Source of the DNA: Bacillota bacterium
GTDB taxonomy: Bacteria; Bacillota; Clostridia; Lachnospirales; Lachnospiraceae
NCBI GenBank assembly: GCA_023387655.1
Contig: JAEWHR010000076.1
Coordinates: forward strand, 1 to 41,273
Length of the DNA: 41,273 bases
Direction of reading: 5' to 3'
A program made the translations under genes and the position numbers. Shown one piece after another: positions 8,611 through 17,217 of this stretch (positions are counted from its first letter, which is position 1; each line of letters opens with the position of its first letter). Below the pieces are notes generated by a model. It was not told the origin of the DNA and made no database searches. It saw only the letters and a program-made list of their open reading frames with translations.

Positions 8611-9480
8611 TTAAATAGCATCTATAAGATCTTTGATCGTCTCTACCGAATCCCTATTTGGTAAACAACCAAAGTAAAATATGGGCACTCTAGCAACAAT
8701 CCGTCCCGATGTTGCTAAATTCATATCCACCATATTTCCTGTCCACGTTGGGGTAAAACATCTAGCACATAACTGAATCACACCGTCAAAGTATTTTAAA
8801 ATACCTGCATGGTTATGAGTACTTTGCGATATAAAAATTACACCCCCAAGTTCCGCACGTCGGTTTATGAATCTCCCCGATGTTCCAGCCCATGGAAGAC
8901 CATATGCATAGACCTTATCTCCTTTAGGATACACCATACAAACATCTCCATCCAAAATTTCTACCCCGTACTCATCCATCCAATAATTAGTATGCGTTGT
9001 CTTACCCGTTCCTGCACTTGCAGAAAAAGCATACGCTTTATTCTTATACAGAATCGATGAGGAGTGTACCGCGATTCTTCCTTGTAGCTGAGCAAAGAAG
9101 AAAAATATATCTCGGTAAACATAGAACAAGCAATTACATACGTCTACTTCTAGTTCCTTACTGTCTTCCTCTAGATTTTGGATATAACAATATGCTTGTC
9201 CATCCGCAGGCTTTAAACTGACAAGAATACAATATCTATCCGTAGGATACTCTAACCATAAATCATCTCCTACTTCAAAAACCTTAAGATATTCCGAATC
9301 AATGATAATCTTTCCTTCCATCAAAGTCCTTGTCTGTTGTTCTCTTTGAACCACACATACAATATCTCCGATTTCATGATTGACGACTTCCCTCGTCTCA
9401 AAACAACTTAGATCCTTATGAATGTATGAATCACTCGCTTGAATGATTAAATTAACATCGGCAATTCTAAATTTTCTCAT
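8611..9480 (-). CDS. HprK-like P-loop kinase (second copy in the lasso cluster)
   Basis: A 289-residue protein of the HPr kinase/PEP carboxykinase-like superfamily often found in lasso and other RiPP clusters. The first 120 residues are family-specific; then come VHSSSILYKNKAYAFSASAG and the Walker A SASAGTGKTTHT (153-164), DGDVCMV (177-183) and GLPWAGTSG (194-202). These mark the nucleotide site of this branch, which differs from the PadeK-like protein at 10205-11125 (GRSGAGKSS). It is packed 8 bases after the RRE-like gene at 9489 and 15 bases before the ABC transporter. The likely role is peptide modification, perhaps phosphorylation of a C-terminal residue, but the reaction of this sub-branch is not established. 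Confidence 0.75.
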   Translation of the reverse strand: MRKFRIADVNLIIQASDSYIHKDLSCFETREVVNHEIGDIVCVVQREQQTRTLMEGKIIIDSEYLKVFEVGDDLWLEYPTDRYCILVSLKPADGQAYCYIQNLEEDSKELEVDVCNCLFYVYRDIFFFFAQLQGRIAVHSSSILYKNKAYAFSASAGTGKTTHTNYWMDEYGVEILDGDVCMVYPKGDKVYAYGLPWAGTSGRFINRRAELGGVIFISQSTHNHAGILKYFDGVIQLCARCFTPTWTGNMVDMNLATSGRIVARVPIFYFGCLPNRDSVETIKDLIDAI

Positions 9481-9488
9481 CTCTTCCC

Positions 9489-9761
9489 CTATACAATAAC
9501 TCCTAATGTTCTTGCACTACTAAGAAAGTCATCCAAATCCTTTTTAAGTCTCTCTATTTCACTTTCTTCTGGATCATACTCTTCTATCAATTTCTGTAGT
9601 AGTTCTTCATATGTAATTTCTTCAGAACATTGACTCAAAATATAAGCACCGCTCTCGTTCAAATGAAGAATTGATTTGTAATCGATTATATTTTGTCCAA
9701 TTGGAATAATAACCTTATTTCCAACGATATCTTTTATTGTATAACCATCTTGTATTACCAT
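9489..9761 (-). CDS. PqqD-like RRE protein (second copy)
   Basis: A 90-residue protein of the PqqD/B1 type that binds RiPP leader peptides. It shows the family pattern: N-terminal beta strands (IPIGQNIIDYKSILHLNESG), then helices (AYILSQCSEEITYEELLQKL) ending in a short strand. The ATG at 9761 is chosen over the upstream ATG at 9779 because GGGAGGT stands 4 bases before it. It is the first gene after the precursor and its hairpin, and 8 bases before the second kinase. The set therefore has two RRE proteins (the other at 13663-13938); this one may serve the kinase or exporter step rather than the peptidase. Confidence 0.8.
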   Translation of the reverse strand: MVIQDGYTIKDIVGNKVIIPIGQNIIDYKSILHLNESGAYILSQCSEEITYEELLQKLIEEYDPEESEIERLKKDLDDFLSSARTLGVIV

Positions 9762-9859
9762 AAGTACCTCCCAACTCACATTGACTAATTATAGTAAACA
9801 TAATCTTTTTATTACATACATATCCAAACACCCATCATTATATGTTTTTTATATAAAAT

Positions 9860-9907
9860 AAGAATAAAAGCATTAAAATGTTTATACACTCTAATGCCTT
9901 TATTCTT
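9860..9907 (-). terminator. Hairpin directly after the lasso precursor gene
   Basis: 16-base arms (9860-9875 and 9892-9907) with one G-U pair, loop of 16, followed on the minus strand by ATTTTATAT. It begins 22 bases after the precursor stop. It may end most transcripts after the precursor, or protect the 3' end of its mRNA, giving excess precursor over the downstream enzymes. Confidence 0.65.
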
Positions 9908-9928
9908 ACCTATATTCAGTTATTCAAA

Positions 9929-10102
9929 CTAGCGTCCGCTTGGTTTCCATCCATTTTGTGCTGTACATTCACCTTGAATATGTGGACCAAAATCATGCTC
10001 ATCACACCACACTTGATCCTCTTTACTGGATGTTTTTGGACTACAAGCTGTCATAGAAATGGTAAGTTCAACAATTTCTGGTTTATTCCAATTCTTCATC
10101 AT
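9929..10102 (-). CDS. Lasso peptide precursor, paeninodin-like leader (A)
   Basis: A 57-residue peptide with a strong ribosome site (AAGGAGGG, 4-5 bases before two adjacent ATGs). The leader KNWNKPEIVELTISMTA has the aromatic-x-x-Pro element read by RRE proteins and the threonine at position -2 required by lasso maturation. Cleavage after Thr-Ala leaves a 38-residue core beginning CSPKTSSKED. Residue 9 is Glu, so a nine-membered macrolactam between Cys1 and Glu9 is possible. Cysteines fall at core positions 1, 14 and 27, evenly 13 apart, and the end is GWKPSGR. The core is longer than most lasso peptides, so trimming or an extra disulfide is possible. It lies between the kinase K1 and the second RRE gene of a complete lasso set. 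Confidence 0.8.
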   Translation of the reverse strand: MMKNWNKPEIVELTISMTACSPKTSSKEDQVWCDEHDFGPHIQGECTAQNGWKPSGR

Positions 10103-10204
10103 AAATCCCTCCTTGCAATATTTTGTTACTTTCTAAAGCATACAATACAACATATATTTTGTAAAATTTTCTAACAGTATTGTAACACTTAATATATACT
10201 TCAA

Positions 10205-11125
10205 TTACATACAATTCGTATTTACTAGCATCTCTAACAACTTTTCTTTCTGTACTAGAATTGTATCATCATTTTCAGGTCTAAGAATACGGTACATTGG
10301 TAATTTTTCAACAATATTAAGAAATCTTTTCATCGTATCCACGGATAACCCAATCTCTTCGTATATAAAACTTTGAAATATATTCCGAATGAACGTACCT
10401 ATTTTATCATGTCCTCTTATTTCATGTATTTCTAACTCTTTATTAGTATGAGGTATCACTTCTACGATTGCACCTAACTCAATTTTTGAACTACAGAAAA
10501 GTTTATCCAATCGAACAGCAAACTTATCCTTCTCTTCCCCTAAATATCTAAGTGAATTTATATCATACCCCATACCCAATGCTACATTTCTGCACAACTT
10601 CTGTTCTGGAAATGATGGTATTATGTTCGTTTTATTCTTCTCCAAAGATAATACAGCTACGTCATCCGCTAAAAATGGGTAACCTGATTGGAGAAACGCT
10701 GCAGTTAATGAAGATTTCCCAGCCCCACTTCTACCCGTGATAATTAAGCCCTTATTATTTACAATAAGCGCCGATCCATGTAATGGTGTTAGACCTCGTT
10801 GAATAAAAATAAAACAGAAGGCACATCCCAAAAGATATGCCACAACATCATGCATCAAAGCGCCTTCGAAAACAGAACAAATAATATTACTTCCATCATA
10901 TATGTAGAAAAAAGCAATGTCAGGGACAATAAACCATGCCTTCTCTTTCTCTAACTTCTGCACTTCTCCCTGATCAATTAGTTCTTTTATTTGTTTTGGA
11001 ATTTCCTCTAGATTAATTCTAACGTCTACACTACATTCCTCTAAAACCTCTACTCCCTCTATTATCGAAATATCAGATTTAATTATCATATCATACATCC
11101 TTAGGTAATATACTGGTTTTTCCAC
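10205..11125 (-). CDS. Lasso peptide kinase (PadeK/ThcoK-like, HprK superfamily)
   Basis: About 306 residues. Landmarks (numbered from an upstream ATG at 11146): HGSA at 123-126, Walker A GRSGAGKSS at 138-146, and the acidic FLADDVAVL at 158-166, as in the HPr kinase-like enzymes that phosphorylate the C-terminal serine of paeninodin-type lasso peptides. The GTG at 11125 is preferred as start because AAGGGGG stands 7 bases before it, while the ATG at 11146 has none. In this cluster the precursor ends Ser-Gly-Arg rather than in Ser, so the target residue may differ or be exposed by trimming. It precedes the precursor gene by about 100 bases. Confidence 0.8.
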   Translation of the reverse strand: MEKPVYYLRMYDMIIKSDISIIEGVEVLEECSVDVRINLEEIPKQIKELIDQGEVQKLEKEKAWFIVPDIAFFYIYDGSNIICSVFEGALMHDVVAYLLGCAFCFIFIQRGLTPLHGSALIVNNKGLIITGRSGAGKSSLTAAFLQSGYPFLADDVAVLSLEKNKTNIIPSFPEQKLCRNVALGMGYDINSLRYLGEEKDKFAVRLDKLFCSSKIELGAIVEVIPHTNKELEIHEIRGHDKIGTFIRNIFQSFIYEEIGLSVDTMKRFLNIVEKLPMYRILRPENDDTILVQKEKLLEMLVNTNCM

Positions 11126-11180
11126 CTCTTTTCCCCCTTCACGCATTATGGTTAAAATACTTACTATAGTTCAACTTGAC

Positions 11181-13106
11181 TTAATAAAAATTGGACATTA
11201 AATATTTGCTTAGAACATAAATATTTATCAAACGACGGATATCCAATTCATTTGTTTGTTCAGTAATCTTTACATTTCTACTGAGCAGATCCCCTACCTT
11301 TTCTTTATCCAAATATAGACTAATACCTTCCCATATACACGCACTTCTTATTTCTTCATATATACCATCCCATCTCTTACCTAATCGATGCAACCAATCC
11401 GCACTTTGCAAGCCTCGTTGAAATACTACGTTAAGAATTTCATCTGGTACAATTCCTTGCATATATCCACGCACTAACTTCCTATCTAACCCATTGCTTA
11501 CAAATAATTCCATTGGAATACTCATACAAAATTCAATCATTCTTTTATCTCTTGTAGGATCTCTCATTATTATCCCATGTGTAAGTCCAAATTTAGTTTC
11601 TGATTCCCCCATTTGAGATAATGCCACATTGTTTTTCATAGATTTTTGCATTCTATGAAATTCATTTAATCTTATTTTTTGAGAGTTTAATTCTTGTTTT
11701 TTAAAACGAATTTTTGTTTTAAACTGCTCTGCTTTCTTCGGATTCACATATACATTCTCATAAAAATCCGCCTTATAACTGCGTAAGATATTAACCGAAC
11801 TACAGACTCTCTTGAAATAGAACTTCATAAATTTCTTTCTACTAAAATTATGTTTTTTGCTGAATGTTGTAAATTCCTTATAAAATTTTTTCAACTTCCC
11901 TTTCAATAAATCATAATCTAAGAGCAGCATAATATCACCAAAAGATATGGTAATATTCCCATATTGACCAGTCAATACTATACGGCACCCTCCCTGTCTT
12001 GCCTTGTCTAGGATATCATCTAACCACACTAAATTTTGTGTTGATTTATATGGTATTTCAAGTAACGAATATAGATAGTCCACCTCAGAAAATGTGTCTC
12101 TTCCTTCATACCGGTCAAAGGTTGGTATGATGTTTTTGTAATGGTTGCATATTAGTTCAACGCCACTAGCTTCATCTGATATATAATAATCTTCGTTTGT
12201 ATTTTTGAATTCTTTTAGCGGAATAGAGGTAAAACTAAATAACTTCTTCTTATACTTTTCTAAACTGATAGCTGCCATACAAGCAACTGCTGAAGAGTCC
12301 AATCCACTACTTAATAAAACTCCTACTTCCGAATTTGTCCTTGTTTGATTCTTTATTATCTGATTGAATAGATTTAAATACTCCTTTTTAAATTCTGTTT
12401 CAGAGTAATTCTTACGTTTTTTTGCCATCTTAGTAGGATTCCAATATTCAATGGACGTTTTATTGTTTTTACTAATCACCATATAGCTACCAGCTTCTAC
12501 CTTACATATGTTTTTGTATGGTGTCTCTATTGGTTCTGAAATCATCACTATGTTATTCATTGCTAGATAATCAACAATCCATCTATCGTTCTTAGTTATC
12601 TTTCCATTCAATGCGATCTTTATCCCCTCAATTAAAGAAGAAAAATACACAACTCCATCTTGGACCGTGTAATATATTACTCTGCTCGAAACATGATCAC
12701 TAAAAATAATCACCTCTTCTTTATTTTTATCGTAGATTACAAATGCGAAAGTCCCTAATAGATAATTTACACAACTATTTCCCCACCGAAGATATGCGTT
12801 GTAGATCAACACCCCATCTGGAACATCCCTGTCTACAACATCCAACTTGCTCATTAGTTCTTCACGATTATCTAGTAAGCAATCCGCAGTAAAGTAAACC
12901 CCATTTTTTTCATCAAAATAAGGTAACACTTCCTCCTCTGCTTCTTTTGTGAAATATTGTAGACCACATCCCATTCCAACATTTTGTACGCTATTCGTCC
13001 AAAATGCATCTATCTTGCAATGCTTGTATGCTTCCTGCATACTACAAACTAATCTGCTAGAAATAGTATTACCTTTTAAGTTAATAACTCCCCAAATCGC
13101 AGACAT
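11181..13106 (-). CDS. Lasso cyclase (asparagine synthetase-like C protein)
   Basis: A 641-residue asparagine synthetase B homologue. The N-terminal class II amidotransferase-like domain begins MSAIWGVINLKG and so lacks the Cys2 nucleophile, as in lasso cyclases that do not use glutamine. The ATP pyrophosphatase loop LLSSGLDSSAVA lies at about 264-275. The reaction is ATP-dependent adenylation of the ring Asp/Glu side chain and closure onto the core N-terminus. The ATG at 13106 is chosen because AGGAGG lies 6-7 bases upstream; an adjacent ATG at 13109 is only 3 away. The family is about 600-650 residues, so it is full length. It starts 29 bases after the leader peptidase gene. Confidence 0.92.
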   Translation of the reverse strand: MSAIWGVINLKGNTISSRLVCSMQEAYKHCKIDAFWTNSVQNVGMGCGLQYFTKEAEEEVLPYFDEKNGVYFTADCLLDNREELMSKLDVVDRDVPDGVLIYNAYLRWGNSCVNYLLGTFAFVIYDKNKEEVIIFSDHVSSRVIYYTVQDGVVYFSSLIEGIKIALNGKITKNDRWIVDYLAMNNIVMISEPIETPYKNICKVEAGSYMVISKNNKTSIEYWNPTKMAKKRKNYSETEFKKEYLNLFNQIIKNQTRTNSEVGVLLSSGLDSSAVACMAAISLEKYKKKLFSFTSIPLKEFKNTNEDYYISDEASGVELICNHYKNIIPTFDRYEGRDTFSEVDYLYSLLEIPYKSTQNLVWLDDILDKARQGGCRIVLTGQYGNITISFGDIMLLLDYDLLKGKLKKFYKEFTTFSKKHNFSRKKFMKFYFKRVCSSVNILRSYKADFYENVYVNPKKAEQFKTKIRFKKQELNSQKIRLNEFHRMQKSMKNNVALSQMGESETKFGLTHGIIMRDPTRDKRMIEFCMSIPMELFVSNGLDRKLVRGYMQGIVPDEILNVVFQRGLQSADWLHRLGKRWDGIYEEIRSACIWEGISLYLDKEKVGDLLSRNVKITEQTNELDIRRLINIYVLSKYLMSNFY

Positions 13107-13134
13107 CATACACCTCCTAGTATCCAAAAAGTAT

Positions 13135-13572
13135 CTACTTAGAACAGAATTTAGCTAACATGACATAACCACTTCCGTCTCCACCAGTTATCTGACACTT
13201 CCCACACCTTAACCATGCATGGGCACACAATGAATCATTCGTCTCCTTTTTTACTCCTAAGTACAACGTTGTCTTTATGCCCCTTCGCTTCAATATCTTC
13301 TGAGCAGTTAATGCCTGTACCAAACACTTCGTTTCCCACGGTGTTCTTTTTGATACTCTACTAACTACATTCCCCACTTTCATAGCATATATATAATTAT
13401 CAACCGAATCATCTATCTTTGATTCCGCATTTAATATACCGAACTGTTGCTTTAACTTATTCATTGGAATGAGTATTATCTTAACTCTATAGACTAATGA
13501 ATAAAAGGTTGCCAGGATAGTTATTTTTTTATATCTATTAAAAAATATAAAGTTATAAAGTAATCTATACAT
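13135..13572 (-). CDS. Lasso leader peptidase (B2, transglutaminase-like)
   Basis: A 145-residue cysteine protease of the Transglut_core3 family. The nucleophile is C83 in PWETKCLVQALTAQKILKRR, the histidine H118 in CAHAWLRCGK; D132 in GGDGSG is a candidate third residue. The middle LYLGVKKE also fits. It cleaves the leader after Thr-x and acts with an RRE protein. The first 35 residues are basic and partly hydrophobic, and no strong ribosome site precedes the ATG, so a later start cannot be excluded. It follows the RRE gene at 13663-13938 and precedes the cyclase. Confidence 0.9.
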   Translation of the reverse strand: MYRLLYNFIFFNRYKKITILATFYSLVYRVKIILIPMNKLKQQFGILNAESKIDDSVDNYIYAMKVGNVVSRVSKRTPWETKCLVQALTAQKILKRRGIKTTLYLGVKKETNDSLCAHAWLRCGKCQITGGDGSGYVMLAKFCSK

Positions 13573-13662
13573 CCGTAAATTTCCTTTTCTTATTACTCAA
13601 AACTATGTATTGTTAAATCTAATTAAATCTACTTGTTTGCTCGTTTTCAAACTTGAGCTATT

Positions 13663-13938
13663 TTAGATTATTTCAATAAACTGATAGTCTACTAACTGCT
13701 GTAAAAATTGCTTGACAGCTTCCCTGCATGTCTCCTCATCAATCTCATACTCCGACAAGACCATTTGTAAAATTTCACCAATTGTTATAGGATCTTGAAT
13801 AAAATCCCAAATATCATTAGCAACACCTTTTAATAAAAAGTATTTACCAGTACTAAAATCAATCATTACTTTTTCCCCTGATAAATCAGTTACATCTAAT
13901 TTCTTTATTAGCTTAACCACACTTGTTTCTGAATACAT
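13663..13938 (-). CDS. PqqD-like RRE protein (B1)
   Basis: A 91-residue leader-binding protein: SGEKVMIDFSTGKYFLLKGV (beta part with the tyrosine/phenylalanine core), then NDIWDFIQDPITIGEILQMV and a final helix-strand. AAGGAGA precedes the ATG. It stands just upstream of the B2 peptidase, the usual split B1-B2 arrangement of Firmicute lasso clusters. It should bind the W-x-x-P element of the precursor leader. Confidence 0.88.
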   Translation of the reverse strand: MYSETSVVKLIKKLDVTDLSGEKVMIDFSTGKYFLLKGVANDIWDFIQDPITIGEILQMVLSEYEIDEETCREAVKQFLQQLVDYQFIEII

Positions 13939-14059
13939 AATTCATCTCTCCTTTACATTACTTATAAAATTTTTACTAAAAAATCCCATCTGTAATTTAT
14001 CTTATTACTAAAAGTATCTTATTCACAATAATAAAACTTGAATCCTCTATATGCTATTC

Positions 14060-14167
14060 TTAGTGGATTTTCACCTTATGACGTTCCTGGTATAGGTCCT
14101 TTTCCGTATGTATGATTGGGCATGCTTTCTCACGAAAACAACAATTAATACATATATCTTTATCCAC
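14060..14167 (-). other. Short cysteine-rich open frame, possible remnant
   Basis: A 35-codon frame with a GTG start but no ribosome site, containing DICINCCFREKACPIIHTEK. It lies in the 254-base gap between the flippase and the first lasso gene. The cysteine spacing (C-x2-CC-x5-C) looks protein-like, but an in-frame stop just upstream and the poor start suggest a fragment rather than a gene. It lacks a leader of the precursor type. Confidence 0.25.
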
Positions 14168-14192
14168 CTGTGCATACTAAAAGCCTTCGCTA

Positions 14193-15728
14193 TCATATAA
14201 CATTCTTATTTTCTTTTACCATTCTCAAAATCATTTTTTTTGCATCTTTGTATTCAGGGTAAAATTTAAAAACAGAATAAAATAAGATATTAGGAACAAC
14301 GCAACATATGAACATTTTTATGATAAAAACTATGTTTCCTGTATCAGGTAAAAATCTCATGATAAAATAGGTTATCATACATATTAGACCAGTAATAAGC
14401 ACATATTGAAATAGTCTAAATATGTATTGCTTTGCATTAAATTTAAAGATAACTGTAAATAAATTATGTAACAACCATGGCATACCAATTAAAATTGTGG
14501 AAAGGACAGTAGATAAAATAACTCCATAGATTCCAATAAAATTTACAAGTATTAAATTAAGTCCCAAATTAGTTAATGCTGTTACTAAAGGTCGAAATCT
14601 ATCTTCATGCCACATACCAGCAGCATCTTTATATAAGTTTAGCAATTGATTAATCTCATACACAAAATAATAAACGCAAAAACATATTATCGCTGTAAAT
14701 CCAATCATTAAATCCTTACCTACCCAAATTTCCATAAATGGTTGGAGGAGGCATAATAGACACACAGTAAACCAACCTGCTAACCATGCAATCATAAAGG
14801 TGATTTTTTTAAAATCATCATAGTTTTTTTCTTTTGTTTCAGTAACTAAACTGTTTCCTATTCCGGCTGTGCACGAAGCAAATATTATACTTACTAAACC
14901 TAAAACCGCCGTTATAATATAAAAATAGTTTTGATATATCGCTAACGTTGTAAGCCCTAAGTAAGCAGATATTACTATTGTATCCGTAGAATTTACTACT
15001 ATCCCGCCGACTTTTGAAGTAAACAAATCCCGAATTCGTTTATTGATTCTATGGCGTTCACTTTTATCTAACACACCTATGGGTTGGTATTGTGGATATA
15101 ACTTGTTTGCAAAATGCGCCGTAATTATATTTGATATTATTTGAATAAAAAGAATTACAATAACAAAATAATAATAATTATTAAATACTGCCAATACTAT
15201 AATCTGCAATGAATATTTCACTGTATCTGTAATAATTGTAATTTTGATGGCTATATCATTCCTTTGATGAGCTTGCAAAATACTGTTTTTATAAGCAAAA
15301 AGCCAATATGTAAGAATTGTGGCAAAAAGATTCATCATGTACAATACATATATATTTATATCCGTTGGTACCTCACTCTTAATCAAATAAGGCAAAAAAG
15401 GAAGAAGCATACAGCCTATTACCAAAATAACTATTCCAATGATTCTGTAGTAAGTTCTATACAGTTTCATTAATGCACATATCATCATGTGGTCACCTTC
15501 AGCAATAGGCTTGTACATAGAAAATACCATAGCTGATCCGACTCCAAGTTCTACCAAATTAAGTACTTGAAGAATAGAAGTAAATAAGCTATTTAGTCCT
15601 AAATATTGAATACCAAGTAAATAGATCATTGCTGTTCTCATAAAAAAAGGAACTGCTATTTGATATACTTTTAATATTGTTCCAAAAAAGATGTTTCGTG
15701 TTGCATTTTTAGTACGTTCTATTTTCAT
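14193..15728 (-). CDS. Wzx-type polysaccharide flippase
   Basis: About 511 residues with 12 or more membrane segments, of the MOP (polysaccharide transporter) superfamily. The N-terminal TKNATRNIFFGTILKVYQIA and GLNSLFTSILQVLNLVELGV resemble the first two segments of Gram-positive O-unit flippases. It moves lipid-linked repeat units across the membrane and pairs with the polymerase at 22477-23907. The ATG at 15728 is preferred to a GTG at 15734; neither has a good ribosome site. It is the last polysaccharide gene before the lasso set. Confidence 0.9.
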   Translation of the reverse strand: MKIERTKNATRNIFFGTILKVYQIAVPFFMRTAMIYLLGIQYLGLNSLFTSILQVLNLVELGVGSAMVFSMYKPIAEGDHMMICALMKLYRTYYRIIGIVILVIGCMLLPFLPYLIKSEVPTDINIYVLYMMNLFATILTYWLFAYKNSILQAHQRNDIAIKITIITDTVKYSLQIIVLAVFNNYYYFVIVILFIQIISNIITAHFANKLYPQYQPIGVLDKSERHRINKRIRDLFTSKVGGIVVNSTDTIVISAYLGLTTLAIYQNYFYIITAVLGLVSIIFASCTAGIGNSLVTETKEKNYDDFKKITFMIAWLAGWFTVCLLCLLQPFMEIWVGKDLMIGFTAIICFCVYYFVYEINQLLNLYKDAAGMWHEDRFRPLVTALTNLGLNLILVNFIGIYGVILSTVLSTILIGMPWLLHNLFTVIFKFNAKQYIFRLFQYVLITGLICMITYFIMRFLPDTGNIVFIIKMFICCVVPNILFYSVFKFYPEYKDAKKMILRMVKENKNVI

Positions 15729-15765
15729 TTTCACTTATGGGTTTACTCTAAGCCCATTGACTCCT

Positions 15766-15897
15766 TTAAAAATTTACTAACCTTATTGCTATCGCCGTGA
15801 ATAATCGAGGTATAATAATATGATAAGCAAAGTTACTCACAAAAACCTTGAACTTATTACTCTCAATAGTTAAAAAGCTGGCACATGAAGTATCCAT
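15766..15897 (-). other. Short frames after the pyruvyl transferase, probable decayed C-terminus
   Basis: An ATG overlapping the previous stop (TAATG) opens 43 codons (MDTSCASFLTIES...). In the next frame the same stretch reads SIIHGDSNKVSKFLKESMGL to a stop, which looks like a genuine protein end. The two suggest a frameshifted remnant between the pyruvyl transferase and the flippase rather than a real small gene. Confidence 0.25.
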
Positions 15898-16988
15898 TAG
15901 CTAAAATCTTCCAATAGCGCCTGCTCCAATTTTGCAAAATGCTTATAAGCCTCACTTTTATATTGATTCAGTCTGTTTTCATCCGCAACGAAATAACTAT
16001 TCACAATATCTCCTATCGTAACATCAGCTAGATCTTCAATCATAAAATAAGTTTGTTCAGGGAAGAGGTCTTGAATAACATTCGTGAACTTATTAGAATA
16101 TGGAAGTACAATCGTTTGTTTTCTATGAATCCAACCCAAGATCATAGCATGAAACCTAGAAGCTATAATAATTTGCGATTCTTGGATAATTTCTAAAGAA
16201 TCCTTCAGCCTTTTATGTGTATGGGTCGTTAACTGATTAGCATACTCTCTCCTATTCACTCGAAAGTAGGTTTCCACTCTATTGCTTGTTATATCGTCAC
16301 CTTCTGTTTCACAAAAAGATAGTAAGATTACTTTCTTATTCTGCAACATATAATACTCGGCTAATTCTATGATTGTTTTGACATAGGACTCCCCATTTTT
16401 AAACCTTGTATAGTTAACAATTGATATTACTATCTGATCTTTTTGCTCTATATTCGTTTTCGGAAGATAATTAAAAACTATGTCCGCAGCATAGTCGGAA
16501 TTCGTTAGTTCTGGAAACAAATCATAACTATACTTTTCTCTGAATACAACCGAGTTAATCTTCTGAAACAATGTTAACCCTAATTGCCTGTCCTCTTCAT
16601 CGCTATAGGGTCCAAAATTAGCACCAATAATAAAGTAATTTTTTCGGTTCTGTCTTTTTAACCGTTTCACTATTTGCTGTGTTGCCTCTGGGAACATAAA
16701 AATAGAACCCCCTATTTCAACCGTCGTCTGAACTCTGAAAGAAAATAAAAAGCGTAATAATTTATTCAATGGTTCAAACCACTGATTATGAATTAGAGGA
16801 AGAGCTTTATAATTATTAATATCGTCTAGAATAGTACTAAAATCATAATAGTTATCGGTATAAAAATCTACATTGGGAAAATTGTGTATTAATATGTAAA
16901 CCATTAGATCATCTCCTAGATTATTGGCAGTATATGATCGAATTAACACTTGTCTCTTTTTCATATATTTTTTCATATTTTCTGTCAT
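15897..16988 (-). CDS. Polysaccharide pyruvyl transferase family protein
   Basis: A 363-residue protein with the family layout: N-terminal SYTANNLGDDLMVYILIHNF (the N-x-GD element), a middle EIGGSIFMFPEAT and FIIGANFGPY, and C-terminal IIASRFHAMILGWIHRKQTI (the conserved S-R-x-H-x-x-I block). Such enzymes add a pyruvate ketal from phosphoenolpyruvate to polysaccharide sugars; several homologues are instead glycosyltransferase-like, so the reaction is not certain. It lies between a GT2 gene and the flippase and is cytoplasmic. The start has only a weak ribosome site; an in-frame ATG four codons on is possible. Confidence 0.85.
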   Translation of the reverse strand: MTENMKKYMKKRQVLIRSYTANNLGDDLMVYILIHNFPNVDFYTDNYYDFSTILDDINNYKALPLIHNQWFEPLNKLLRFLFSFRVQTTVEIGGSIFMFPEATQQIVKRLKRQNRKNYFIIGANFGPYSDEEDRQLGLTLFQKINSVVFREKYSYDLFPELTNSDYAADIVFNYLPKTNIEQKDQIVISIVNYTRFKNGESYVKTIIELAEYYMLQNKKVILLSFCETEGDDITSNRVETYFRVNRREYANQLTTHTHKRLKDSLEIIQESQIIIASRFHAMILGWIHRKQTIVLPYSNKFTNVIQDLFPEQTYFMIEDLADVTIGDIVNSYFVADENRLNQYKSEAYKHFAKLEQALLEDFS

Positions 16989-17097
16989 ATATTAATCTCT
17001 GACGCTTCTTATCACTATTATATGGATATATGCTGTCTTCCCTTCTTCTTATTTTGTAAACCTAAATAGAATGGATTTAATTTAACCTAACATAAAA

Positions 17098-17202
17098 TCA
17101 GTTTAACTCCTTATGTGCGTAGATAGGCCCCAAGAAAATCACTGTGCCTACAACCTCGTTCTCCAAGCATTGCTTTTTACCTTGATCTTTAAAATCATAC
17201 AT
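17098..17202 (-). other. 34-codon open frame, possible remnant
   Basis: The frame starts with ATG 15 bases after the stop of the GT2 gene and reads MYDFKDQGKKQC, then NEVVGTVIFLGPIYAHKELN, stop. The second half reads like ordinary protein. There is no ribosome site. It is either a remnant of a lost gene or a chance frame. Confidence 0.25.
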
Positions 17203-17217
17203 TTACTGTCTATAACT

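Noticed and set aside
11181..13106. True asparagine synthetase
   Set aside because: Lacks the N-terminal Cys2 and sits with RRE, leader peptidase and precursor genes; lasso cyclase fits better.
14060..14167. Second lasso precursor
   Set aside because: No ribosome site, no W/Y-x-x-P leader and no Thr -2; kept only as a possible remnant.
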